Assembly: GCA_028286285.1 (NCBI GenBank)
Contig: JAQBRV010000002.1
Coordinates: forward strand, 180,814 to 244,813
From: Candidatus Saccharimonadota bacterium
GTDB taxonomy: Bacteria; Patescibacteriota; Saccharimonadia; Saccharimonadales; Saccharimonadaceae
Reading direction: 5' to 3'
Length of the DNA stretch: 64,000 bases
The notes below the pieces were generated by a model that worked only from the letters and a program-made list of their open reading frames with translations, made no database searches and had not been told where the DNA came from. Below are positions 1 through 6,684 of the stretch, one piece after another. Made by a program: the position numbers and the translations under genes. The first letter of the stretch is position 1. Every line of letters begins with the position of its first letter.

Positions 1-144
1 CTTCCAAAGTGGCTGTTCGCGTACTTTAATGGTATTGAGCCCATGAATCGTCAGCCGCTCTCTGGCCTCAGAGTTCGACAATCCCTTATCCGACACCCGT
101 AAGTCTTCAAGCGTCGCCTGCGCGGATTTATTGTAATAAAGCAT
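1..144 (-). CDS. P-type cation-transporting ATPase, N-terminal fragment
   Basis: The first 48 codons of a gene that runs off the left edge; ATG at 144. The visible protein reads like the cytoplasmic N-terminal domain of P-type cation pumps: a helix with LSNSEARERL followed by HGLNTIKV and a basic/aromatic stretch (REQPLWK) that normally leads into the first membrane segment. The ATP-binding and phosphorylation sites lie outside the window, so the transported ion cannot be named. It is the next gene downstream of greA on the same strand but is separated from it by a strong terminator. Confidence 0.7.
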   Translation of the reverse strand, partial: MLYYNKSAQATLEDLRVSDKGLSNSEARERLTIHGLNTIKVREQPLWK

Positions 145-163
145 TAGCTCTATTGTAACAAAA

Positions 164-191
164 AATCACCTCTTTAACGAAAGAGGTGATT
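164..191 (-). terminator. Rho-independent terminator of greA
   Basis: A perfect 12-bp stem (164-175 with 180-191) with a four-base loop, followed on the minus strand by a run of six T. It lies 20 bases past the greA stop and just before the ATPase start, so it should separate the two genes. Confidence 0.85.
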
Positions 192-211
192 CTATAGGAG
201 GAGACCAATAA

Positions 212-682
212 CTACATGATCCGTATGAGTTGGAGCTGGTTGGTTTGGAAGCGTTTCGTGGTCCATTCGATAGTTTGCTGCGCGGTCTTGCCGATCAGGC
301 TTTGGCCGAGTGGACTGAGGATCGAGATTCGACCGTCACTTGGGTTGGCTTCGATACTGTCAACGATGGTGTAACGCATCAGGCGTCCTTGCTGGTCAAT
401 CAGCTCGACGACTGATCCCAGGGCGACCCTGAGTGCATCTCGCTTACGCGGCAATTGCTTTGCCTCGCTGAGTAATTGTTTCTTATCCAGAAGATCAGTC
501 TCGATTGTCTCGAGCGACGCGAGCTTCTCGATCAGTGCCATGCGCTCATCGCGTTTCTCTGATTTATCGAGCTCTCGCAGCTCGTTTAGGGCTCGAGCTT
601 GGTCGTGTTCGAGCTGGTGGACTCGCTTACGGAGCTCTTTCATCCCCTGCTTGCTAAGGTATACGGTGGTGGTTGTATTCAT
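212..682 (-). CDS. greA: GreA/GreB-family transcription elongation factor
   Basis: A 156-residue protein of GreA length. Residues 10-75 form the charged N-terminal coiled coil that enters the secondary channel of RNA polymerase to stimulate cleavage of backtracked RNA. The C-terminal globular domain is seen in ALGSVVELID and in SPLGQSLIGKTAQQ. The usual coiled-coil tip motif GDLxENAEY is not recognisable, but D39 and E42 keep the spacing of the two catalytic acidic residues. An AGGAGGGAG Shine-Dalgarno precedes the ATG at 682. Function is inferred from the family; cleavage activity is less certain because of the altered tip. Confidence 0.88.
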   Translation of the reverse strand: MNTTTTVYLSKQGMKELRKRVHQLEHDQARALNELRELDKSEKRDERMALIEKLASLETIETDLLDKKQLLSEAKQLPRKRDALRVALGSVVELIDQQGRLMRYTIVDSIEANPSDGRISILSPLGQSLIGKTAQQTIEWTTKRFQTNQLQLIRIM

Positions 683-775
683 TGTCCTACTCCCTCCTGT
701 TCATTTCTACGTAGCTGTTAATCATTTTTGCTACTGGTTTCAGTATGTCCTGGTTTGCTGAGAAGTCTCTGAATA

Positions 776-1456
776 TCACCCTCTTTTTGTTGTAATTTTT
801 CCATCTTTTAACATGTACGTACGGTCAGTTTTGCCGGCGATGTCCAGGTCATGGGTCACAGCGATGATCGTGGTCTTTTCAGTTCGACTCAGGTCATGCA
901 AAAGATCGAATATCTTCTTCCCCGTCTCGCTATCGAGATTACCGGTTGGCTCATCCGCCAGGATGACAGCTGGCTTATTGGCAAGCGCTCTAGCGATACT
1001 GACGCGCTGTTGTTGTCCACCGCTGAGCTTGGCTGGTTTTCGTAGCTGCTGGTCGGGTTCGAGCCCGACTGCTGTCAGGAGCTCACGAGCACGTTCTTTG
1101 CGCTCGCTGGCTCTCATGCCCCCAAATTCCAACGCTAACATGACATTTTCGAGTGCACTGAGATTAGGAATGAGATTGTACTGCTGAAACACAAACCCAA
1201 TTTTCTTGGCGCGGTACGCAGTTTGCTTATGCGGCGACAATCGAGCAATATTGATATCATCGACATGTATCTCGCCTTTCGTGGGGGTGTCGAGGGCGCC
1301 GAGCAGGCTGAGGAGCGTACTCTTACCGCTACCGCTCTTGCCGATGATGCTAGCAAACTCGCCGGTGCTGACTGAAAAGCTGACGCTGTCCAGCGCGGTG
1401 ACTTTGCCGTGCGAGGCATTGTATGTTTTTGTAAGATCTTTTACTTCGAGTGACAT
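776..1456 (-). CDS. ABC transporter ATP-binding protein, MacB/LolD type
   Basis: A 226-residue ATPase subunit with Walker A GKSGSGKST at residues 39-47, the signature LSGGQQQR, and Walker B leading into DEPTGNLDS, the pattern typical of the MacB/LolD/FtsE subgroup. It should power the permease encoded directly upstream on the same strand (10-base gap), and a two-component system precedes both. Such modules commonly export or respond to antimicrobial peptides or handle lipoproteins; the substrate here is unknown. Confidence 0.92.
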   Translation of the reverse strand: MSLEVKDLTKTYNASHGKVTALDSVSFSVSTGEFASIIGKSGSGKSTLLSLLGALDTPTKGEIHVDDINIARLSPHKQTAYRAKKIGFVFQQYNLIPNLSALENVMLALEFGGMRASERKERARELLTAVGLEPDQQLRKPAKLSGGQQQRVSIARALANKPAVILADEPTGNLDSETGKKIFDLLHDLSRTEKTTIIAVTHDLDIAGKTDRTYMLKDGKITTKRG

Positions 1457-1466
1457 ATATTTTCTC

Positions 1467-2849
1467 CTATTCTGTTCTTAATACTTCAGCTGGTCGGACG
1501 CGGGCAATGAGATAGGCTGGCAAAGCACTACCGAGTATGGCGATGAGTAAGGTAATACCAGCCGCACCCATGAATATCTGTGGTGTGACGGTACTGGTGA
1601 CTTGCTGCAAGCCTTGATTGAATCGTTGGGTCGGTCCACCCGTACCTCTCATGCCACCAGCACTAGCCATTGGGCCTTGTCCTTGCGTCGTCTTGGGAGC
1701 AGCGCTGGCGCTTGTGACGAGTCCGTCGGTAATTGAGCCACTGACGAAAATACCGAGGGCGATACCGATCACTCCACTGACGAGGGTGAGAGTCAGCGCT
1801 TCGGTGACGAACTGAGTGATGACCTTGGAGGTCGTGCCACCGATCGCCTTGATGACGCCGATCTCTCGACGACGTTCACGCACGATCATCGTCATGGTGA
1901 GCAGGACAATCACGGCACCGGCAATAGTTGCGCCAACGACACCAGTGGTTGCTAGTGATGAAATGCTTCGTAATGATGCGACGCTGGTCTCGGCTTGCTC
2001 GGCAGAGCTGGTGATATCGGCTTTGTCACCTAATGCCGTTTTTAAAGCGCTGACGGTCGCCGTGACATTTTCACTGCTATCGACTGTCGCAACAGCACTC
2101 GTCACAGCTCCGGGTTGTTCGGTGGCTGTTTGTAGGGTGGCAAGCGGCACAACGATACCGCTGTCCTGGAAAGTATTTCCAGTTTCGTAGATACCATTGA
2201 CCGTAAAGGTCTTACCGTACAGCGTAAAGGTTGAGCCAACCGATAAGCTATTCTTCTCGGCCAAGGTCTTGCCGACGAGAGCGACAAGGTCGCTACTGGT
2301 GCTGTCGACGGTAGCACCACTGGTAAGAGTCAAGGTGCTGCCGTCACTCGCTATGGAGTTGGCATCGGTCGTGCCGGTTATGGTGGTGCGGGGGGTTCGA
2401 GCCGGACGTGCTGGGGCTGAATCTGAGGAGCCGTCACCTTGAATTACGTCTGTCGGGCCGTTGCTATCGCCAGTTGAAGTTTCGAACCGTTGCATACGCT
2501 GACCAAAACTTCCTAGTTCGAGTGATGGTGTGAGGTTGGTATCATCAGTCCCCGCCTGGTCGGTCAGGGTGCTGGCGACACTGCCTATATGAGCAGTGGA
2601 AGTGACAGTGGTGACCTGCTCGGCCGTCAAAGGATCTCCGCCCCCAAAGCCACCACGTATCCCAGCGGGATTGATAGTTATCTGATTGGCGGTGCTTCCC
2701 TTGACCTCTTCGATCTTGGCATTAACACTACTTCGTGCCACCAACATGGCTACAATCAGTGTAATGCTGATGGCCAGCATAATGACGATTGCGCCCGAGC
2801 GGAGCGGACTTCTGAGGGCATTTCTAATACCCCGACTAACTACATTCAT
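1467..2849 (-). CDS. ABC transporter permease, FtsX/MacB family
   Basis: A 460-residue protein with the MacB layout: one membrane helix near residues 17-38, a large extracellular domain (about 45-295) rich in Thr, Ser and Gly, then three membrane helices toward the C terminus. The cytoplasmic loop RERRREIGVIKAIGG is the conserved FtsX-domain coupling motif. A Gly/Pro/Gln-rich loop (SAAPKTTQGQGP and following) sits before the last helix. It pairs with the ATPase encoded downstream. MacB-type permeases work mechanically on periplasmic or extracellular substrates rather than by classical channel transport. Confidence 0.88.
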   Translation of the reverse strand: MNVVSRGIRNALRSPLRSGAIVIMLAISITLIVAMLVARSSVNAKIEEVKGSTANQITINPAGIRGGFGGGDPLTAEQVTTVTSTAHIGSVASTLTDQAGTDDTNLTPSLELGSFGQRMQRFETSTGDSNGPTDVIQGDGSSDSAPARPARTPRTTITGTTDANSIASDGSTLTLTSGATVDSTSSDLVALVGKTLAEKNSLSVGSTFTLYGKTFTVNGIYETGNTFQDSGIVVPLATLQTATEQPGAVTSAVATVDSSENVTATVSALKTALGDKADITSSAEQAETSVASLRSISSLATTGVVGATIAGAVIVLLTMTMIVRERRREIGVIKAIGGTTSKVITQFVTEALTLTLVSGVIGIALGIFVSGSITDGLVTSASAAPKTTQGQGPMASAGGMRGTGGPTQRFNQGLQQVTSTVTPQIFMGAAGITLLIAILGSALPAYLIARVRPAEVLRTE

Positions 2850-2900
2850 TTCGTTCTCCTTACTAATTCTTAAATGAGTCTGGAGTTAGTATGAAATGAG

Positions 2901-3914
2901 TTACTGATTTTTTGCTTGGGTTTTCCTAAGAATTGGCAGAAGTATAGTAAATGTCGTTTCTTTATCTGGTGCGCTGGAAGCAATCAGTTCACCATGGTGG
3001 AGTTGAACTATGGTTTTTGCGAGTGACAAGCCAAGCCCGAAACTAGTTTTAGAATGATTAGTACGGGCGTTGTCGGCGCGGTAAAAACGGTCAAAAATAT
3101 GTGGAAGATCGGTTTCGCTAATCCCCTTGCCTGCGTTTGAAATCACAAACTCTGCTTTATTATTGCGTTTACCGAGTGAAATAGTGATCGGAGAATCTGG
3201 TGGCGAATACTTGAGGGCATTATCGACGAGCACTGTAAACAATTCTTCGATACTGGGTTGATGCGCGTCGAGGATCAACGGTTTGCTACGCTGTTTGACG
3301 GTAATGCGCTTACGCGCTTTGTCATAGCGGTCGATGACAGAAAGGACAGTTGCTTGAAATGGAACTTCTTCGTGAACTAGCTTGCTAAAATCCATTTTGG
3401 ACAATGTCAGTAGTGTTTGGGATAGTTTTGTTAATTTATCAACTTCTTCGAGGTTACTCTCTAAGAGTTTTCTCATATCGTCGGCCGTCACAGTTTTATC
3501 TTTGAGCGCGACTTCAAGTTCGGTCTTCATTACCGCGAGTGGGGTACGCAGCTCGTGACTAGCATCGCTGACGAAACGCATCTCGACTTCGTGCGCTTCT
3601 TGGACTGGGCGCAAGGTGCGCCGAGCCATCAGGTAGCTGGCCACCCCACCGGCTGCCAGGACGAGACAATTGATGTAGAGAAGATTGATCAGTATATTGT
3701 GTGCAGCTTGCTCGGCCTGGGCATTGCGGATTGATTCAACGTCTGGATTGGAACGCATCTCGAAGCCTGCCGGCAAGTGTCGACCGAACTGTTCCAGCCG
3801 GGCGTTGACTTCGCTCGAGGCCGATTGAAAAACGAGCACACTAAAAAGTAGGCTGATTACCATGATAATCAGCAGATACCAGCCGGTGAGTTTTAGTGTG
3901 GCATTTTCAAACAT
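2901..3914 (-). CDS. Sensor histidine kinase
   Basis: A 337-residue membrane kinase. Helices at about 10-27 and 74-95 bracket a short extracellular sensor of about 45 residues. The HisKA dimerisation motif is SDASHELRTPL with the phosphorylated His, and the HATPase_c domain contains the N box (DNALKYS), a G1-like GKGISETD and FGLGLSLAK. Its start lies four bases after the stop of the response-regulator gene, so the two form one unit. The MacB-like pair downstream is the likely regulated target (inference from order). Confidence 0.93.
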   Translation of the reverse strand: MFENATLKLTGWYLLIIMVISLLFSVLVFQSASSEVNARLEQFGRHLPAGFEMRSNPDVESIRNAQAEQAAHNILINLLYINCLVLAAGGVASYLMARRTLRPVQEAHEVEMRFVSDASHELRTPLAVMKTELEVALKDKTVTADDMRKLLESNLEEVDKLTKLSQTLLTLSKMDFSKLVHEEVPFQATVLSVIDRYDKARKRITVKQRSKPLILDAHQPSIEELFTVLVDNALKYSPPDSPITISLGKRNNKAEFVISNAGKGISETDLPHIFDRFYRADNARTNHSKTSFGLGLSLAKTIVQLHHGELIASSAPDKETTFTILLPILRKTQAKNQ

Positions 3915-3917
3915 AGC

Positions 3918-4589
3918 TTAGGCTTGGAGCTTGTAGCCGAATCCTCGTACCGTATGCAATAGCGGCTTTTTAAACGGTGCATCGATTTTGTTGCGTAAGT
4001 ATTTCACGTAGACCTCCACGGTATTCGGCAGGATGTCGGCGTCGTAGTCCCACACGTGGGCAATGATAGTGTCTTTGGAAATCGGCCGGCCTTGGTTGCG
4101 GAGTAAGTATTCCAATAGTCCAAACTCTTTGCTGGTCAGTTGGATGTCTGTGTCGGCGCGTTTAACGCTAAAATCGACGGTATTGAGCGAGAGGTCACCA
4201 ACTTGCAAGGTGGTGCCATGGACTTCGGTTGGGCGACGTACCAAGGCACGCACACGAGCCAGCAGTTCCTCAAGCGCGAATGGCTTCACTAGATAATCAT
4301 CTGCCCCGCTGTCGAGACCTTTGGTTTTGTCGCTGGTGCTGCCGAGAGCAGTCAACAGTAGGACGGGCGTGTGGATCTTCGCCTCGCGCATAGCTTTCAC
4401 AATATCGATACCATTATGTTCACCCGGGAGCATCCGGTCGATAATTGCCATGTCATACGGCTCGGTTGTCGCCATCGCATAGCCATCGTCGCCATCATAG
4501 GAAACGTCGACCGCATAACTTTCTTGCTCGAGAGCACGTTTTAAAGCGTTAGCAATCTTGTGTTCGTCTTCAACAATAAGTATCCTCAT
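3918..4589 (-). CDS. OmpR/PhoB-family response regulator
   Basis: A 223-residue protein. The receiver domain starts MRILIVEDE, has the phospho-acceptor D51 in IIDRMLPG and the conserved Lys in LVKPFALEELLARV. The C-terminal winged-helix DNA-binding domain ends HTVRGFGYKL. It is the first gene of the regulator-kinase-ABC transporter run. A TATACT box lies nine bases upstream of the ATG, so the mRNA leader is only a few bases. Confidence 0.95.
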   Translation of the reverse strand: MRILIVEDEHKIANALKRALEQESYAVDVSYDGDDGYAMATTEPYDMAIIDRMLPGEHNGIDIVKAMREAKIHTPVLLLTALGSTSDKTKGLDSGADDYLVKPFALEELLARVRALVRRPTEVHGTTLQVGDLSLNTVDFSVKRADTDIQLTSKEFGLLEYLLRNQGRPISKDTIIAHVWDYDADILPNTVEVYVKYLRNKIDAPFKKPLLHTVRGFGYKLQA

Positions 4590-4630
4590 ATAGTCTATAG
4601 TATACGCCTAGTTTGAGATTAAGCTGAGGA

Positions 4631-4948
4631 TTAGGCAACTTGATGCTTGTCGGACCAGGTTTGCATATCTTGCAAGATCGGAATAAGGTCTTTACCTTTT
4701 TCCGTCAAGGTGTATTCGCATCGGGTGGAGTTGGACGTTGATAATTTGGTGATAATATCGTGCTCCTCTAGGCTGGCAAGTCGGGCTGACAAGGTGCGCG
4801 GGTTGATCCCGCCGACGAGGTCTTGGAGCTGGCAGAATCGGACAACTTCTTCGTTGATGAAAAAGCGCAGTAATTGCGGCGTCCATTTGTCGCCGAGGAT
4901 TTCAGTTGCCGCTTTGACGCAGCCGATGGGTTTGAGCTCTGTTGCCAT
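4631..4948 (-). CDS. HxlR-family winged-helix transcriptional regulator
   Basis: A 105-residue MarR-like regulator with the hallmarks of HxlR: an N-terminal Cys (C10), then ILGDKWTPQLL, RFCQLQDLVGGINPRTLSARL for the recognition region, and TRCEYTLTEKGKDL in the wing. Members often sense electrophiles or redox state through that first Cys. The start at 4948 has a TATAGT box eight bases upstream, a leaderless-type arrangement. Downstream on the same strand lies the response regulator; divergently lies the inverted-repeat element. Confidence 0.9.
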   Translation of the reverse strand: MATELKPIGCVKAATEILGDKWTPQLLRFFINEEVVRFCQLQDLVGGINPRTLSARLASLEEHDIITKLSTSNSTRCEYTLTEKGKDLIPILQDMQTWSDKHQVA

Positions 4949-5022
4949 ATACTAATACTATACATTGTGTAGCGAAAACCGTCAATGCTGCTACGTTCTT
5001 TACCAAAGAATCAAATATCCCT

Positions 5023-5229
5023 TGTTCTTTGCTGCGTCAAAGAACCAAACCGCCTTCTTTTGTGTCGACAAAAGAAGCAAAAACTTTTCGGACGGCTTCA
5101 CCTCTCTGGAAAAGACTCACCAAAAGACTGTTCGTTGTCTCGAGAACTCGCGTAACCTCAAACACCTCTCAACATAAAACGAAAGGCTTTTGGCTCGCTT
5201 TTCGCAGGGAGGCTGCAGATGTCCAGAAC
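5023..5229. repeat. Left arm of long imperfect inverted repeat
   Basis: This stretch matches the reverse complement of 5957-6162 along about 205 bp, with a nearly identical first 45 bases, then blocks of high similarity (around 5115-5140 and 5195-5220) separated by small indels. The arm contains two hairpins of its own: TTCTTTG/CAAAGAA at about 5025-5044 and a 10-bp stem around 5052-5075 with a GTCG loop. Reading frames through it yield similar low-complexity peptides in both arms only because the DNA repeats; I do not regard them as genes. No target-site duplication is obvious outside the arms. Confidence 0.85.
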
Positions 5230-5245
5230 CACAACAAAGATGATA

Positions 5246-5275
5246 TTTGCAAAACTAATGAGTTTATGCTATAAT
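5246..5275 (+). promoter_or_regulatory. Promoter with extended -10 for the small GC-rich gene
   Basis: TTGCAA at 5247-5252, 17-base spacer, TATAAT at 5270-5275 with an upstream TG (TGCTATAAT, extended -10). Predicted start of transcription is near 5282, giving a leader of about 170 bases. The same TATGCTATAAT string precedes the gene at 37256-37546. Confidence 0.75.
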
Positions 5276-5316
5276 GAGTATACTTCGTTTGAGTAAAGAC
5301 TTACTTCGAGGTACTT

Positions 5317-5417
5317 TGACAAGCAGACAAACACAAGGTGGGCAGTAAGTGTACTAAAAAGTATATTTACTCCTCATCTTGTGTGTTTATGGAAAAACAC
5401 AACTAGCTTTTGCTAGT
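5317..5417 (+). promoter_or_regulatory. Structured 5' leader
   Basis: Three foldable parts are visible. Bases 5317-5329 are perfectly complementary to 5865-5877, just ahead of the ribozyme. Bases 5329-5337 pair with 5378-5388 (two-base bulge) and enclose a second stem, 5344-5354 with 5361-5371, which uses G-U pairs. Bases 5402-5407 pair with 5412-5417 around a TTTT loop. The Shine-Dalgarno at 5442-5450 lies outside these stems. The structure is predicted by eye; any ligand or protein partner is unknown. Confidence 0.55.
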
Positions 5418-5451
5418 GGCGCACCACGCCCGGACAGATGTGGAGAAAGGT

Positions 5452-5781
5452 ATGACAATGTCTCTGCCATTCACACGCAGTGGACAGGACAGGTCGCCCG
5501 AGAACCTCGAGCGACCCACCATCGACAGCATGGTTACTAGCCAGGTGGCCTACACGTTGCCCTGGGGTATGTGGGTCGACAACACTCGCTGCCTCTGGCT
5601 GCACCCCAAGTACCCCATCACCGATGAAGTACGCGGTACTTCGCGTATGCGCATCGAGTTGCGCCATGACGGCTACCACGTGTGGCCCCCTGCTGACGAA
5701 ACCTGGTCTCCGTCCAAGGAGCCTGGCTACGCTAGCCCAGAGGACACGGAGTACATCCCCGTCGTCAAGCTTCACCGCTGA
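5452..5781 (+). CDS. Small Trp-rich protein of unknown function, atypical codon use
   Basis: A 109-residue protein starting MTMSLPFTRSG, with a GGAGAAAGG ribosome site at 5442-5450; the second ATG at 5458 is an equally good start. No family is recognised. The middle is rich in Trp and aromatic residues (LPWGMWVDN, CLWLHPKYP, YHVWPPADETW) and reads as a compact beta-rich cytosolic domain without signal peptide or membrane segment. Codons end strongly in C or G, unlike the neighbouring genes but like the small genes at 36190, 37256 and 38278. It is flanked by inverted repeats and followed by a hammerhead ribozyme, so its mRNA 3' end is probably made by self-cleavage. Confidence 0.7.
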   Translation: MTMSLPFTRSGQDRSPENLERPTIDSMVTSQVAYTLPWGMWVDNTRCLWLHPKYPITDEVRGTSRMRIELRHDGYHVWPPADETWSPSKEPGYASPEDTEYIPVVKLHR

Positions 5782-5832
5782 AGTTCGCGTTTACAACGAA
5801 CGTGGCAAGTGGATATAGGTTCAAACCTAGGT

Positions 5833-5857
5833 TCACGGCTTCCGTGATGTTTTCCTT
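5833..5857 (+). terminator. Weak terminator-like hairpin between gene and ribozyme
   Basis: TCACGG (5833-5838) and CCGTGA (5842-5847) form a six-bp stem with a three-base loop, followed by a T-rich tract broken by G and C (TGTTTTCCTT). It could cause partial termination before the ribozyme; if it were strong the ribozyme would rarely be transcribed. Confidence 0.35.
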
Positions 5858-5879
5858 AACCCTATGTCTGCTTGTCATA

Positions 5880-5932
5880 TTCGCTCCACAAATGTGTATT
5901 TGTGCTGATGAGTCCGAAAGGACGAAAGCGAA
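5880..5932 (+). ncRNA. Type III hammerhead self-cleaving ribozyme
   Basis: All core elements of the hammerhead fold are present in order. Stem III: TTCGC (5880-5884) with GCGAA (5928-5932), plus the conserved U5885-A5927 pair. Unpaired cleavage base C5886. Stem I: CACAAAT (5887-5893) with ATTTGTG (5898-5904), GTGT loop. Core CTGATGA at 5905-5911. Stem II: GTCC (5912-5915) with GGAC (5920-5923), GAAA loop. Core GAA at 5924-5926. Every stem is perfectly paired, and stem III is the open end (type III). Predicted cleavage is 3' of C5886. It follows the 5452-5781 gene by about 100 bases and ends 24 bases before the right repeat arm. Confidence 0.9.
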
Positions 5933-5956
5933 ACATTATAATTTATTACACTTCCT

Positions 5957-6162
5957 GGGGTCTGGGGTATCTGCAGCTTCGCTGCGGAAAATGAGACAAA
6001 AAGTTTCGTATATTGTCGAAGAGTGTTTGAACGGTTAGTGAGTTACTGAGACAACGAACACTTTTTGGTGATATTTTCCCAGCGGAGTGAAGCCACCCCA
6101 GAACTTTTGTTTCTTTTGGTTACAAAAGAAGGCGGTTTGGTTCTTTGACGCAGCAAAGAACA
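5957..6162. repeat. Right arm of long imperfect inverted repeat
   Basis: Reverse-complement partner of 5023-5229, ending eight bases before the yajQ stop. The last 12 bases (6151-6162) and the hairpin behind them (GTTCTTTG/CAAAGAAC on the minus strand) lie directly downstream of yajQ and may slow or end its transcription. The spacer between the two arms is about 727 bp and holds the promoter, leader, gene and ribozyme. Confidence 0.85.
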
Positions 6163-6169
6163 CGTTTGT

Positions 6170-6664
6170 CTATCTAAAATTTGTAAAACTAAGCGGAAAA
6201 TCGAAGTCAATGGATCGTAGTAGCGACATGACTTTTTGCAAGTCGTCTTTACTACTGCTGGTGACGCGGACTTCATCGCCCTGAATCTGGGCTTTGACCT
6301 TCGGCACTTCATCACGCAGCTTTTTCGTGATGAGCTTGGCGTTATCTTGTGACAAGCCTTGTTTGAATGGAATTTCCCAGGTGCTTTTGAGGTTGGACTC
6401 GACTGGCTCGTTCGATAGGTCGAGGGTTTTGGAACTTTGTTCGCGACTAGCGAGTTTTTTACGGATTATATCGAGAATAGCATCGAGCTGCCACTGGTTA
6501 GCTCCGATTAGTTTGAAACCGGTTTTATCATCGAGCCATTCGACAGCGGCCGGGGTACCCTTGAAGTCATAGCGCGTCGTAATTTCGCGCTCAGTTTGCA
6601 AAAAGACATTATTCATCTCAGCTTTATCAAAGTCAGAAACGATATCAAATGAGAAGTTGGCCAT
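6170..6664 (-). CDS. YajQ-family nucleotide-binding protein
   Basis: A 164-residue protein matching YajQ over its full length: it begins MANFSFDIVSDFDKAEMNN, contains TRYDFKG near residue 32, KQGLSQDNAKLITKKLRD in the second half and ends DFDFPLSFTNFR (family members end in a similar INFR). The fold is a duplicated ferredoxin-like domain; some members bind cyclic di-GMP or nucleotides and act with transcription factors. The role in this organism is unknown. The start has a -10 box six bases upstream shared with the divergent PAP2 gene. Confidence 0.95.
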   Translation of the reverse strand: MANFSFDIVSDFDKAEMNNVFLQTEREITTRYDFKGTPAAVEWLDDKTGFKLIGANQWQLDAILDIIRKKLASREQSSKTLDLSNEPVESNLKSTWEIPFKQGLSQDNAKLITKKLRDEVPKVKAQIQGDEVRVTSSSKDDLQKVMSLLRSIDFDFPLSFTNFR

Positions 6665-6670
6665 ATATCC

Positions 6671-6678
6671 AGTATACT
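6671..6678. promoter_or_regulatory. Symmetric -10 element serving two divergent leaderless genes
   Basis: AGTATACT is its own reverse complement, so TATACT can be read on both strands: 6673-6678 rightward, six bases before the PAP2 ATG at 6685, and 6671-6676 leftward, six bases before the yajQ ATG at 6664. Only 20 bases separate the two start codons, so both transcripts must be leaderless or nearly so. Confidence 0.7.
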
Positions 6679-6684
6679 AGGTCT

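Noticed and set aside
230-415. Plus-strand open frames opposite greA, dnaX, rplL, secY and other genes
   Set aside because: Shadows of confidently assigned minus-strand genes, without own promoter or ribosome site.
4942-5274. Open frame through the left repeat arm (and 6043-6315 through the right arm) giving similar peptides
   Set aside because: The peptides resemble each other only because the DNA arms are inverted copies; they lack ribosome sites, contain hairpins and low-complexity Lys/Arg/Phe runs, and diverge with indels. Treated as repeat DNA.
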